DNA from: Coriobacteriaceae bacterium
GTDB taxonomy: Bacteria > Actinomycetota > Coriobacteriia > Coriobacteriales > Atopobiaceae
DNA: 64,000 nt
Direction: 5' to 3'
Assembly: GCA_004557505.1 (NCBI GenBank)
Contig: SFGZ01000006.1
Location: 77,047-141,046 of the forward strand
Shown: in pieces, positions 17,675-26,576 of the stretch
Numbering within the stretch: position 1 is the stretch's first letter
Layout of the letters: each line of letters opens with the position of its first letter
Made by a program: the position numbers and the translations under genes
Notes under the pieces: generated by a model
Database searches by the model: none
What the model was told of the DNA's origin: nothing
The model's input: only the letters and a program-made list of their open reading frames with translations

Positions 17675-18517
17675 CTACAGCTCGTAGAACCGCGGCTCGC
17701 CACGCTCGAACGTGCATGCCTGCGAGAACCCCACCGTGCGCAGGAGGTCCTGGGCAACTCGCAGGTAGGCACCGAGGTGCTCCGGCCTGTGCGAGTCTGA
17801 CCCCAGCGTGACGATGCGCCCGCCGAGGTCGCGGTAGAGGCGCAGCACGTCACAGGTTGGCTGCGGCCCTCCCAGTCCGTAGCGCCAGCCAGAGGTGTTT
17901 ACCTCTATGCCACGGCCGTCGGCTATCACGCGCGAGAGGATCTCCGCCACGATGCCGCGGACGAACGAGAAGGGAAGCGGTCCGCCCGGTGTGGGGTCGT
18001 AGCGCCTGATGAGGTCGAGGTGGGCAACAACGGAGTAGCCGCGGAACCGCTCGACCACGCCAAGAAGCTCCTCGTAGTACGCCATCGTGAACTCCTCCTG
18101 CGTGCGCCCCTCCTGGAACGCGCCGTCCCAGAACTCGCGGTCGCCCACCTGGTGAATGGAGAGCAGCGTGAAGTCAAGCCGGCTCCCGTACCTCTCGAGC
18201 AGGCGCTCGTACGCGGGGATGGTGTGGGTCTGCACGCCCAGCTCGAGCCCGCGCGCCATGCGGACCTGCGTGCCATAGCGCTCCCGCATGCGGTCGAGCT
18301 CGTCGAGGTAGGCGGGGTAGGGGCAGTTGGTGACGGGGTGGCCGTCCTCGAAGCGCGCGCCCCTCGGCTGGTCCCAGTCCGGCTTCACGCCGTAGTCCAC
18401 GTGCTCCGTGAAGCACAGCTCGTCGAGGTTGGTGCGAATGGCGTCTCGCACGACCTGCTCCATGGGATAGGTCGAGTCATCCGAGTACGCGGAGTGGACG
18501 TGATAGTCAGCGAGCAT
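17675..18517 (-). CDS. PHP-family histidinol-phosphatase (HisK-like)
   Basis: A 280-residue PHP phosphoesterase. The metal-binding motifs are visible: DYHVHSAYSDDST (HxH), CFTEHVDYG, ARGLELGVQ, VVAHLDLIRRYDP and TLGSDSHRPEHLG. It should hydrolyse L-histidinol phosphate to histidinol in histidine synthesis, although PHP enzymes can act on other phosphates. No other his genes are nearby. The ATG at 18517 follows GGAAGG. The gene starts 17 bp after the MFS gene on the same strand and probably shares its transcript. Confidence 0.85.
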   Translation of the reverse strand: MLADYHVHSAYSDDSTYPMEQVVRDAIRTNLDELCFTEHVDYGVKPDWDQPRGARFEDGHPVTNCPYPAYLDELDRMRERYGTQVRMARGLELGVQTHTIPAYERLLERYGSRLDFTLLSIHQVGDREFWDGAFQEGRTQEEFTMAYYEELLGVVERFRGYSVVAHLDLIRRYDPTPGGPLPFSFVRGIVAEILSRVIADGRGIEVNTSGWRYGLGGPQPTCDVLRLYRDLGGRIVTLGSDSHRPEHLGAYLRVAQDLLRTVGFSQACTFERGEPRFYEL

Positions 18518-18533
18518 GCTGCCGCCTTCCTCT

Positions 18534-19718
18534 CTAGCGGTCGGGGTGCGTTGCCTTGCGCGTCTCCGCCACGCGACGGTCGCAGCTCGCGAGGCAGGCC
18601 GCCATGAGCGCAAGCAGGCCCGCGGCGACCACGGGCAAAAGAAGCGGGGAGACCCTCTCTACAAGGATGCCCATAAGCGGCGGGAACGCCATCGAGCCAA
18701 CGTATGCGCACGCCATCTGGAGGCCCATGAGCGACTGCGCGTTCTGCGAGCCAAAGCGCTCGGGCGTGAGCTGGATCATCTGCGGGTAGATGGGCGCGCA
18801 GCCAAGGCCGAGAAGCGCAAGCCCCACGCCAAGGCCCACGGCGTCTCCCATCACAAGGACAATCGCGACCCCGCAGGCCAAGGTCGTCTCGCCCAGTCTG
18901 AGAAGTTGCCTCCCGTCGAGCCGTGGGGTGAGCACGCCCGAGAAAAACCTCCCCACCGTGATTCCCGCGTAGAAGAGCGCGGAGAGAAGGGCCGCTGTCT
19001 GCTCGGACACGTCGTGGCCCAGCACCAAAAACGTGGAGGCCCACAGGCCGCACGAGGACTCCAAGGCGCAGTAGCAGAGAAAGCCCACCATCGCGAGCCT
19101 TGCGCCAGGAAGGCGGAGAAGCTCTCGACGAGAGGGGCTGGCGTGCCTTTCGTCGTGGCCTGCTGAGTCGGTGCGATCATGCCAGAGCGGCAGGCTCACG
19201 ACGATTACCGCCGCGAGCACAACCTGAATGACGCCTACGATGTGGTAGCCCCCCGGCCAACCCGACTCGCCCGCCATCTGCCATGACATGAGCATGGGCC
19301 CACCGGCGGCGCCAATGCCCCAGCAGCAGTGTAGCCAGTTCATGTGTCGGGCCGCGAAGTGCGTCGCCACATAGGCGTTGAGCGCCGCGTCGACGGCGCC
19401 CGCTCCCAGTCCGTACGGGATGGCCCAGGCTACCAGCTGCCAGAACGCCGCAGACGCCGAGAAGCCAAAGAGTGCGGCGGCGGTAAGCGCTACCGAGATG
19501 GCGGTAAGCCTGCCTGTGCCCAGCCTGCGCACGAGCTGCACCGTCAGCAGGCTTGAGGTGATGGTTCCCAGGCAGATGACCATCGAAACCACGCCTGCCA
19601 GCGAGACGTTGGCGCCAATGTTTACGTGCATGACCGGCCACGCTGCTCCCAAAAGGCCGTCGGGAAGACCCAGGCTTACAAAGGCCAGGTAGATGATGCC
19701 GAGAAGTGCGCTGGTCAT
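18534..19718 (-). CDS. MFS transporter, FucP/YbjJ-like
   Basis: A 394-residue membrane protein with about twelve hydrophobic segments and a central hydrophilic loop near residues 180-200. Sequence such as IYLAFVSLGLPDGLLGAAWP, LHCCWGIGAAGGPML and LGLGCAPIYPQMIQLTPERF is typical of fucose-permease-like MFS proteins. The substrate is unknown. It is divergent from an AraC regulator and shares a 115-bp control region with it, suggesting that the regulator controls uptake of an inducer by this transporter. Confidence 0.83.
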   Translation of the reverse strand: MTSALLGIIYLAFVSLGLPDGLLGAAWPVMHVNIGANVSLAGVVSMVICLGTITSSLLTVQLVRRLGTGRLTAISVALTAAALFGFSASAAFWQLVAWAIPYGLGAGAVDAALNAYVATHFAARHMNWLHCCWGIGAAGGPMLMSWQMAGESGWPGGYHIVGVIQVVLAAVIVVSLPLWHDRTDSAGHDERHASPSRRELLRLPGARLAMVGFLCYCALESSCGLWASTFLVLGHDVSEQTAALLSALFYAGITVGRFFSGVLTPRLDGRQLLRLGETTLACGVAIVLVMGDAVGLGVGLALLGLGCAPIYPQMIQLTPERFGSQNAQSLMGLQMACAYVGSMAFPPLMGILVERVSPLLLPVVAAGLLALMAACLASCDRRVAETRKATHPDR

Positions 19719-19733
19719 GATGTGCCAATCTTC

Positions 19734-19777
19734 GTCCGTACTGATGTTGTCTTACATAGGGTAAGTGCAATACGGAC
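19734..19777. promoter_or_regulatory. nested inverted repeats in the MFS/AraC divergent promoter region
   Basis: Outer arms GTCCGTA (19734-19740) and TACGGAC (19771-19777) enclose inner arms CTTAC (19751-19755) and GTAAG (19761-19765). The segment sits in the middle of the only intergenic space between the two divergent genes. It is a candidate operator for the AraC-type protein; no binding evidence exists. Confidence 0.45.
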
Positions 19778-19833
19778 ATTCATGTACGATCTATCCGTCA
19801 ATAACTATTTTGCATCGGACATCCGGAGGACAT

Positions 19834-20760
19834 ATGCTCTACACGAGTTGTCCCCTCAGGCTCAATGGCGACAATCATGAGGACGTGAAGACCGTCTCTC
19901 CCGATTTTCCTGCAGCGGGCTATGACGAGCTGCTGGGGCAGGATCCGGGACGTAACGTGCCATGGCACTGGCACGAGGAGCTTGAGGCGGTGGTCGTGAG
20001 AGAAGGAACCATGCGATTGCTTGCCCCCGGCTGCTCCCTGGTGATAGGGGAGGGCGATGGCGTCTTCATCAACCGCGATGTGATGCATTCCTGCAGGGGC
20101 GAGCCAGAGTGCCGCATACGCTCCGTGACATTCGACGCAAATCTGATAGGAGGGGGGCAGGCGCTGGCGATAACTCGCAAGTACCTTGCCCCGATTGTGG
20201 GAAACGAGGCATATCCCGTAGTTCTCCTGCATGCCTCGACGCTCACGGGCAGGCGTGGGTGCGCGCATATCGAGGAGGCAGTGAGAGCGTTTGAGTCCGG
20301 AGGACTAGGCTTCGAGATAGACGTCCGCTCCGCGCTCTCGCACCTCATGCTTGACGTGCTGGAGGTTGCGGGCGAAGACGCGAGCGTGGAGCGCCCGAGG
20401 GCGTCTGTGTCTCGCGTGAGCGAGATGTGCCGATTCATCGAGGAGCACCTGGGGGAGAAGATAGACGTTGATGACATAGCCCGCGCAGCAAACATTGGGG
20501 AGCGGGAGTCTCTTCGGTGCTTTCGGCAGGCGCTGGGGATGACCCCATCTGCATATCTTGCAAAACAGCGTCTGGAGCATGCGGCGCGCATCCTTTTAGA
20601 GAGGCCCAAGGAGCAAATATCGCAGGTGGCTTGCAGTGTAGGCATAAAGTCTGCGTCGAACTTCTCGCTGAGGTTTCGCAGGTACTTTGGCTGCACACCG
20701 CGAGTATGGCGCAAACGGGCAGTCGCCAATCAACCCCGTGACGCAGGAGACGAGATGTGA
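19834..20760 (+). CDS. AraC-family transcriptional regulator with cupin domain
   Basis: A 308-residue regulator. The N-terminal half is a cupin-type sensor (NVPWHWHEELEAVVVREGTM; INRDVMHSCRG). The C-terminal half has two AraC helix-turn-helix motifs: KIDVDDIARAANIGERESLR and ISQVACSVGIKSASNFSLRF, closing with RYFGCTPRVWRK. It should sense a small molecule, perhaps a sugar, and control the divergent MFS/PHP operon. The ATG at 19834 has CGGAGGA directly upstream. Confidence 0.88.
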   Translation: MLYTSCPLRLNGDNHEDVKTVSPDFPAAGYDELLGQDPGRNVPWHWHEELEAVVVREGTMRLLAPGCSLVIGEGDGVFINRDVMHSCRGEPECRIRSVTFDANLIGGGQALAITRKYLAPIVGNEAYPVVLLHASTLTGRRGCAHIEEAVRAFESGGLGFEIDVRSALSHLMLDVLEVAGEDASVERPRASVSRVSEMCRFIEEHLGEKIDVDDIARAANIGERESLRCFRQALGMTPSAYLAKQRLEHAARILLERPKEQISQVACSVGIKSASNFSLRFRRYFGCTPRVWRKRAVANQPRDAGDEM

Positions 20761-20843
20761 GTTGGCCACGTTGCCTGCCGTGCGCGCGTCCAACGCTAGA
20801 TTGGCTTTGGGCTTAGGACCCAGCGGTTCCAGGCACAAAGAAT

Positions 20844-20870
20844 CCCCCTGGCACAGCAGGCGCCAGGGGG
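20844..20870 (-). terminator. terminator of the ABC exporter operon
   Basis: CCCCCTGGC and GCCAGGGGG form a 9-bp perfect stem. Read on the minus strand it is followed by ATTCTTTG, a weak T-rich tail. It lies 40 bp beyond the last ABC gene. Confidence 0.6.
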
Positions 20871-20910
20871 AGAAGAGCGGGCCGTTCAAGCTCACCAGCA
20901 GCGCGCTGAC

Positions 20911-22857
20911 CTACTCCAGCTCGAACGCCCCCGTGTAGAGCTGGTAGTACGTGCCGCGCTTGGCGATGAGCTCGTCGTGCGTGCCACGCTCGATGATGCG
21001 GCCGTGGTCGAGCACGATGATCACGTCGGAGTTGCGCACGGTGGAGAGCCGGTGCGCAATCACGAACGTGGTGCGGCCGTACATGAGGGCGTCCATGCCG
21101 CGCTGCACGATCTGCTCGGTGCGCGTGTCGATGGAGGACGTGGCCTCGTCCAGGATCATGACCGGCGGGTCCGCCACGGCCGCGCGCGCAATGGAGAGCA
21201 ACTGGCGCTGGCCCTGCGAGAGCTGGGCGGCGTTGTCGGAGAGCATCGTGCCGTAGCCCTCCGGCAGGCGGCGGATGAAGCTGTCGGCGCCGGCAAGCTT
21301 TGCGGCGCCGACGCACTCGTCGTCGGTGGCGTCCAGCCGTCCGTAGCGGATGTTGTCCATCACCGTGCCGGTGAAGAGGTTGGTGTCCTGCAGGACCATG
21401 CCAAGCGAGCGGCGCAGGTCGGCCTTCTTGATCTTGTTGATGTTGATGCCGTCGTAGCGGATCTTGCCGTCGGCGATGTCGTAGAAGCGGTTGAGCAGGT
21501 TGGTGATGGTCGTCTTACCAGCGCCCGTGGCTCCCACGAAGGCCACCTTCTGGCCCGGCTTGGCGTAGAGCGAGATGCCGTGCAGCACGGTGTGGTCGGG
21601 CGTGTAGCCAAAGTCGACGTCGAAGAGGCGCATGTCTCCCGCAAGCGGCGTGTAGGTGACGGTGCCGTCGTGGTGGGGATGCTTCCAAGCCCAGCTTTCC
21701 GTGCATTCGTCGCACTCCTCGAGCTCGCCCTCGGCGTTCTTGCGTACGTTGACCAGCATGACGTAGCCCTCGTCGGCCTCCGGCTGCTCGTCGATGAGCG
21801 CGAAGATGCGCTCGGCGCCGGCGAGGCCCATGACCACGAAGTTGATCTGCTGGGACACCTGGCCGATGGAGCCGGCGAAGCGCTTCGTGAGGTTGAGGAA
21901 GGGCACCACGATGTCGATGGAGAGGGCCATGCCTGAGATGGCGGGGTTGGGGGCCCCGGCGGCGAGCATGGCGCAGCCGGCGAGCGCCACCGTGACGTAG
22001 GACAGGTTGCCCATGTTCATGAGGATGGGGCCAAGGGTGTTGCCGTAGATGTTCGCCTGCTTGGAAGCCTCGAAGAGTCTGTCGTTCACGGCGTCGAACT
22101 CGGCTTGGGTGGCCTTCTCGTGCGTGAAGACCTTGATGACCTTCTGGCCGTTCATGGCCTCCTCGGCAAAGCCCTCCTCGGCAGCGAGCGCGCGCTGCTG
22201 CGCGAGGAAGAAGTGGGCCGAGCGGCCGCCCAGGACGCGCGTGAGGATGCCCATGATGACTACCATCACGAGCATCACGGCAGTCAGCGGCAGCGAGTAC
22301 CACACCATGATGAAGACCACCGAGGTCATGGCCACGGCCGTGGTGAGCAGGTTGGGCAGCGACTGGCCGATGAGCTGGCGCAGCGTGTCCACGTCATTGG
22401 TGTAGTGCGACATGATGTCGCCGTGCTTGTGCGTGTCGAAGTAGCGGATGGGCAGGTCCTCCATGTGGTCGAACATCTGGTTTCGGACCTTCATGAGGGT
22501 GCCCTGGCACACTATGGCACCGAGCTGGGTCTGCGTGATGTTCGCCGCAAGCGCCACCAGGTAGCACGCGATGAGCGTGAGCACGATGGACGCGACCCTC
22601 GGCTGGGCCGCCGCCCAGTCGCCGGTCTGGTACAGCTCCTGCACCACGGCGATGGCCTGCTGCATGAAGACGGAGGGCATGCTGGCGAGGATGGCCGCCG
22701 CCACGATGCACACGATCTGTATGGTTATCTGCGCCGGATAGTACGAGAACACCAGCCTGACCAGGCGGACGAGCGTCGCCCCAGGCCGGGTGGCACCCCG
22801 CCCGCGGGAGTCGCCGTCCGCGGGCGCCTGGGCCGTCTTGGTGGTTTCGTCACTCAT
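20911..22857 (-). CDS. ABC exporter half-transporter, canonical ATPase subunit
   Basis: A 648-residue protein with six membrane segments and a C-terminal ATPase. Walker A is GATGAGKTT, the signature is LSQGQRQLLSIARA, Walker B is VMILDEATSSID with the catalytic glutamate, and the switch histidine is in FVIAHRLSTV. An insertion of about 35 residues between membrane and ATPase parts has a CDECTE pair of cysteines. It should form a heterodimer with the subunit encoded just upstream. The ATG at 22857 overlaps the end of that gene by 8 bp and has AAGGAGAC. The substrate is unknown, perhaps a drug, peptide or lipid. Confidence 0.9.
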   Translation of the reverse strand: MSDETTKTAQAPADGDSRGRGATRPGATLVRLVRLVFSYYPAQITIQIVCIVAAAILASMPSVFMQQAIAVVQELYQTGDWAAAQPRVASIVLTLIACYLVALAANITQTQLGAIVCQGTLMKVRNQMFDHMEDLPIRYFDTHKHGDIMSHYTNDVDTLRQLIGQSLPNLLTTAVAMTSVVFIMVWYSLPLTAVMLVMVVIMGILTRVLGGRSAHFFLAQQRALAAEEGFAEEAMNGQKVIKVFTHEKATQAEFDAVNDRLFEASKQANIYGNTLGPILMNMGNLSYVTVALAGCAMLAAGAPNPAISGMALSIDIVVPFLNLTKRFAGSIGQVSQQINFVVMGLAGAERIFALIDEQPEADEGYVMLVNVRKNAEGELEECDECTESWAWKHPHHDGTVTYTPLAGDMRLFDVDFGYTPDHTVLHGISLYAKPGQKVAFVGATGAGKTTITNLLNRFYDIADGKIRYDGININKIKKADLRRSLGMVLQDTNLFTGTVMDNIRYGRLDATDDECVGAAKLAGADSFIRRLPEGYGTMLSDNAAQLSQGQRQLLSIARAAVADPPVMILDEATSSIDTRTEQIVQRGMDALMYGRTTFVIAHRLSTVRNSDVIIVLDHGRIIERGTHDELIAKRGTYYQLYTGAFELE

Positions 22858-24730
22858 GGCTGGTCTCCTTCCCGCTGACGTCCGCGCCTGCCCCACGGTT
22901 CATGGCCTGCATGGCCTTGTCATGGGACTGCTTGTTCTGCGTGGTGTAGGTCTCGCGGTAGATGTCGTTTGTGCGAAGCAGCTCCTCGTGGGTGCCGATG
23001 GCATCGATGCGGCCGTCGCGCATGACCACGATGCGATCCGCGTCCTCGACCGAGCTGGTGCGCTGCGCGATGATGATCTTGGTGGTCGAGGGGATGAAGC
23101 CCTTGAAGCCCTCGCGGATAAGCTTGTCGGTCTTCGTGTCGACGGCGCTCGTGGAGTCGTCGAGTATCAGGATCTTGGGGTTCTTGAGCAGGGCGCGGGC
23201 GATGCAGAGGCGCTGCTTCTGGCCTCCCGAGACGTTCGTGCCGCCCTGCTCGATGTAGGTGTCGTACTTCTCGGGGAACCGCTGGACGAACTCGTCTGCC
23301 TGCGCGAGCCTACAGGCCTCGACGATCTGCTCGTCCGTGGCGTCGGGATTGCCCCAGCGCAGGTTGTCCTTGATGGTCCCCGAGAAGAGGACGTTTCGCT
23401 GCAGGACCATGGCCACCTGGTTGCGCAGGGTGTCGAGGTCATAGCTGCGCACATCGTGCCCGCCCACGCGCACCGTGCCCTCGGTGGTGTCGTAGAGGCG
23501 GCAGATGAGCTGCACGAGCGTGGACTTCGAGGAGCCCGTGCCGCCGATGATGCCGATGACCTCGCCGCTCTTGATGTGGAGGTCGATGCCGTCGAGGGCC
23601 ATGCGGTCCGCCTTGGCGGAGTACTCGAAGCTCACGTGGTCGAAGTCGATGGAGCCGTCGGGGACCTCCATGAGGGGGCTCTCGGGGTTCTTGAGGTCGG
23701 GCTCCTCGCGCAGCACCTGGCACAGGCGCCTGGAGCTCTCGCCGGCCATCGTGACCATCACGAAGACCATCGAGAGCATCATGAGGCTCATGAGCATCGA
23801 GAAGCCGTAGGTGACGAGCGCCGAGAGCTGGCCCACGCCCATGAGCCGCCCTGCGGACGAGACGATGGCCCGGGAGCCGAAGTAGATGACGAAGGCGTAG
23901 ATGACGTCGATGGCCATCGTCATGAGCGGCTGGTTCCACGCCAGGATGCGCTCGACGTGTACGAAGTCGTGGTAGATGGCGCCAGAGGCTGCCTTGAACT
24001 TGTCCTTCTCGTAGTCCTCGCGCACGTAGGACTTGACCACGCGGATGCCCGAGACGTTCTCCTCGACGGAGTCGTTGAGGCGGTCGTACTTGCGGAAGAT
24101 CCGCCGGAAGACGGGCATCACGACAAGGATGATCCTCATGATGCCGTAGCCCAGCGCGAGGGCGACCACCACATAGATCACGGCCATGGGGCCACCGGTC
24201 ACGAATGCCATCACGATGGAGAAGACGGACATGAGCGGGCAGCGGATGGCGGTGCGGGTGAGCATCATGTAGGCCTGCTGCACGTTGGTGACGTCGGTCG
24301 TGAGGCGGGTCACGAGCGAGCTGGTGGAGAAGCGGTCTATGTTGGAGAACGAGAAGCCCTGGATCTTGCCAAAGACGTCGTGGCGGAGGTTCCTGGCAAG
24401 CCCCGTGGAGGCTACGGAGCAGGTCACGCCTGCGGCAGTGCCGAAGGCGAGCGAGACGAGCGCCAGCGCGATGAGCGCGGCGGCGTAGCTCCAGACGGCG
24501 CCCATGCCTGCGCCAGATGCCAGCTGGTCGAGCAGCAGTGCCGTCACGAACGGGATGACGCACTCGATGAGCGTCTCGCATGTCACGAGAAACGGCGTCC
24601 AGATGGATGTTGTTCGGTACTCGCGCAGGGACTGGCCGAGCGTCGAGATGACCTCGCGGAGGCTGTAGTCCGGCAGGGAGGAGTCCGACCCCTCCCGCAC
24701 CTTCTTCTGAATGCGCTCCCTCACGCTCAC
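22850..24730 (-). CDS. ABC exporter half-transporter, degenerate ATPase subunit
   Basis: A 626-residue partner subunit. Walker A is GGTGSSKST, the signature VSGGQKQRLCIARAL is intact, but Walker B reads LILDDSTSAVD (Asp for the catalytic Glu) and the switch histidine is replaced by Gln in IIIAQRTSS. This is the usual asymmetry of heterodimeric exporters with one non-hydrolysing site. The GTG at 24730 overlaps the stop of the marR gene (GTGA), which supports this start over any upstream codon. It lies between marR and the canonical subunit in one operon. Confidence 0.9.
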   Translation of the reverse strand: MSVRERIQKKVREGSDSSLPDYSLREVISTLGQSLREYRTTSIWTPFLVTCETLIECVIPFVTALLLDQLASGAGMGAVWSYAAALIALALVSLAFGTAAGVTCSVASTGLARNLRHDVFGKIQGFSFSNIDRFSTSSLVTRLTTDVTNVQQAYMMLTRTAIRCPLMSVFSIVMAFVTGGPMAVIYVVVALALGYGIMRIILVVMPVFRRIFRKYDRLNDSVEENVSGIRVVKSYVREDYEKDKFKAASGAIYHDFVHVERILAWNQPLMTMAIDVIYAFVIYFGSRAIVSSAGRLMGVGQLSALVTYGFSMLMSLMMLSMVFVMVTMAGESSRRLCQVLREEPDLKNPESPLMEVPDGSIDFDHVSFEYSAKADRMALDGIDLHIKSGEVIGIIGGTGSSKSTLVQLICRLYDTTEGTVRVGGHDVRSYDLDTLRNQVAMVLQRNVLFSGTIKDNLRWGNPDATDEQIVEACRLAQADEFVQRFPEKYDTYIEQGGTNVSGGQKQRLCIARALLKNPKILILDDSTSAVDTKTDKLIREGFKGFIPSTTKIIIAQRTSSVEDADRIVVMRDGRIDAIGTHEELLRTNDIYRETYTTQNKQSHDKAMQAMNRGAGADVSGKETSHE

Positions 24731-25215
24731 TGCTGCATCACCCTCTCGCTCTCCTCGATCTGGTGCCAGTGGCCTATGAGGCGGTCGAGCATGTCTAGGA
24801 GCCGGACCCTCTCGTCCTCGGTGAGCACCGAGAGCGCCTCTGTCTCGAACTTGGCGCGCCTCTCGGCGCACACCCTGGCCTCGACCCATCCGTCTGCGGT
24901 GAGGGTGACGTCAAGCTGGCGCTTGTCGCACTCCGAGCGGGTACGGGTGATGAGGCCCCCGTCCTCGAGCTTGGCGAGGACCTCCGAGACCGCCGCGGAG
25001 CTGATGGGCACGGTGTCCTGTAGCTCTCGCTGGCCCACGGTGCCCCCCTCGTTTAGGATGCGCTCGAGCATGTGCTGCTTTCCGCTGCGGCCTCCGGCGT
25101 GAAGGTGGAGGAAGTGGCCGAAGTAGCCCAGGTCCCTCATGATGCGGGACTCCACCGAGGTGCCGTGCTCCTTTGGCGGCCTGCACCTCCCGGGCTGTTG
25201 CGTTTCAGACGTCAT
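24727..25215 (-). CDS. MarR-family transcriptional regulator
   Basis: A 162-residue winged-helix regulator. The recognition region is TVPISSAAVSEVLAKLEDGG, followed by LITRTRSECDKRQLDVTLTA with the basic wing usual in MarR proteins. It is the first gene of an operon with two ABC exporter subunits, an arrangement in which such regulators usually repress the exporter until a ligand binds. The start at 25215 has AGGAGAG. A promoter with an overlapping inverted repeat lies just upstream. Confidence 0.88.
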   Translation of the reverse strand: MTSETQQPGRCRPPKEHGTSVESRIMRDLGYFGHFLHLHAGGRSGKQHMLERILNEGGTVGQRELQDTVPISSAAVSEVLAKLEDGGLITRTRSECDKRQLDVTLTADGWVEARVCAERRAKFETEALSVLTEDERVRLLDMLDRLIGHWHQIEESERVMQQ

Positions 25216-25257
25216 GATCTCTCCTCGTGTCTACGGGACGTTGGTGTCGCCGTGAGA

Positions 25258-25291
25258 AGACTAGGTACCTTGCGAAAAGGTGTCAAGGTAC
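25258..25291 (-). promoter_or_regulatory. marR operon promoter with embedded operator
   Basis: On the minus strand the -35 TTGACA (25286-25281) is 17 bp from the -10 TAGTCT (25263-25258). GTACCTTG (25265-25272) and CAAGGTAC (25284-25291) are perfect 8-bp inverted arms, 11 bp apart, covering the -35 and spacer. Binding there would block RNA polymerase, so autoregulation is likely. Confidence 0.65.
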
Positions 25292-25561
25292 TTGGCAAAT
25301 GATCACAACTCTTCGACACGGGCGTGGCCGCCCAGCGCCCAGACCGTGCGGCCCCACCATGGGAGGCACAGTCTACCTGCTGCGATACAGAGACATTACA
25401 ATCGCGCGCAACGAATGTAATGCCAGTGTAATTTGCGGTCAGGTCGTCGTAAGGCATTGCCGACGAGGGAGGGAAGGGGCGCGCCAACCCATAGCATGCA
25501 TGGTGTACGGGCCCGCCGGGGGGAATGGGACGGCGCGGTCACATCCTCTGGAAGGAGAAGC
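25292..25561 (+). promoter_or_regulatory. pstS upstream region with Pho-box-like repeat
   Basis: No gene is seen between the marR promoter and pstS. TGTAAT occurs twice exactly 11 bp apart (25416-25421 and 25427-25432), the spacing of tandem response-regulator half-sites. An inverted ATTACA lies at 25395-25400. Control by the PhoP-like regulator encoded downstream is inferred. No convincing -10 was found. Confidence 0.45.
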
Positions 25562-26503
25562 ATGTCCGATAGTCTCTCTCGTCGTTCGTTCCTCTCGCTC
25601 GCGGGCGGCGCTGCCGCCGCGCTCGCCGGACTGGGGCTCGTCGGCTGCGGCGGCTCCAACGCGGGCGCCGACCCCTCCAAGAGCCCAAGCCCCGCCGGAA
25701 CGCCCCTCTCCGGCACGGTGAACTGCTCGGGCGCCACCTCCTTCCAGCCGCTGGTCGAGGCTGCGGCCAAGAAGTTCGAGGACGAGAACCCCGACGTTAC
25801 CATCGCCATCACCGGCGGCGGCTCCGGCCAAGGCCTCTCTGACGTCCGTGACGGCAAGGCCCAGATTGGCCGCTCCGACGTCTTCGCCGAGGAGAAGCTC
25901 GACGCCTCCGACGCCGCCGCGCTCACCGACCACACCGTGTGCGTGGTTGGCATGGGCCCCATCGTGAACTCCAAGGTTGACGTCGACGACCTCACCACCG
26001 ATCAGCTCAAGGGCATATTCACCGGCCAGATCACCGACTGGTCCGAGGTCGGCGGCACCGCCGGCAAGATCCAGGTCATCGAGCGCAAGGCCGGCTCCGG
26101 CACCCGCGCCACCTTCGAGGCGGCCGCCCTCGGCGGCGACAAGGCCCCCGACACCTTCGCCCCCGTCGCCGAGGAAGACTCCTCGGGCACCGTGGTCGAG
26201 AAGATCCAGCAGACCGAGGGCTCCATTTCTTACCTGGCCTTCTCCTACTTCGATGACACCAAGTTCAAGGCCCTCAAGGTCGACGGCGTCAAGGCTACGG
26301 CGGACAACGTGTGCAACGGCACCTTCAAGATCTGGGCGTACGAGCACATGTATACCAAGGATGCCGACGAGGCCACTCAGGCTTTCATCGACTACATGAT
26401 GTCCGACAAGGTCCAGGGCAGCATGGTCGAGGCGCAGGGCTTCATTCCCGCCGGCGACATGAAGGTCAAGAAGGACGCGTCGGGCGCCATCACCAACGCA
26501 TAG
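25562..26503 (+). CDS. pstS: phosphate-binding lipoprotein PstS
   Basis: A 313-residue binding protein. The N-terminus has a twin-arginine-like motif (SRRSFLSL) and lipobox LVGC, so it is probably a Tat or Sec exported lipoprotein. The mature part has the PstS phosphate pocket sequences SGATSFQPLVEAAAKKF, GGGSGQGLSDV and ERKAGSGTRATFEAAAL. It delivers phosphate to the PstCA channel. Start at 25562 with AAGGAG. It is the first gene of the phosphate cluster and is separated from pstC by a stable hairpin, which may allow more PstS than permease. Confidence 0.93.
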   Translation: MSDSLSRRSFLSLAGGAAAALAGLGLVGCGGSNAGADPSKSPSPAGTPLSGTVNCSGATSFQPLVEAAAKKFEDENPDVTIAITGGGSGQGLSDVRDGKAQIGRSDVFAEEKLDASDAAALTDHTVCVVGMGPIVNSKVDVDDLTTDQLKGIFTGQITDWSEVGGTAGKIQVIERKAGSGTRATFEAAALGGDKAPDTFAPVAEEDSSGTVVEKIQQTEGSISYLAFSYFDDTKFKALKVDGVKATADNVCNGTFKIWAYEHMYTKDADEATQAFIDYMMSDKVQGSMVEAQGFIPAGDMKVKKDASGAITNA

Positions 26504-26520
26504 CTTGCGAGCAAAGCCGC

Positions 26521-26550
26521 GGGACATCCGCGCACAGGCGCGGATGTCCC
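26521..26550 (+). promoter_or_regulatory. 13-bp perfect hairpin between pstS and pstC
   Basis: GGGACATCCGCGC pairs perfectly with GCGCGGATGTCCC around the loop ACAG. No T run follows. It is well placed to protect the pstS 3' end or to attenuate transcription into pstC. Confidence 0.6.
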
Positions 26551-26576
26551 TGTGCGCACAGGTAGAAAGGCTACAC

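Noticed and set aside
22790..25102. 770-codon plus-strand open frame opposite the ABC exporter
   Set aside because: Very rich in histidine, aspartate and glycine, with no ribosome site; the opposite strand holds complete ABC transporter motifs.
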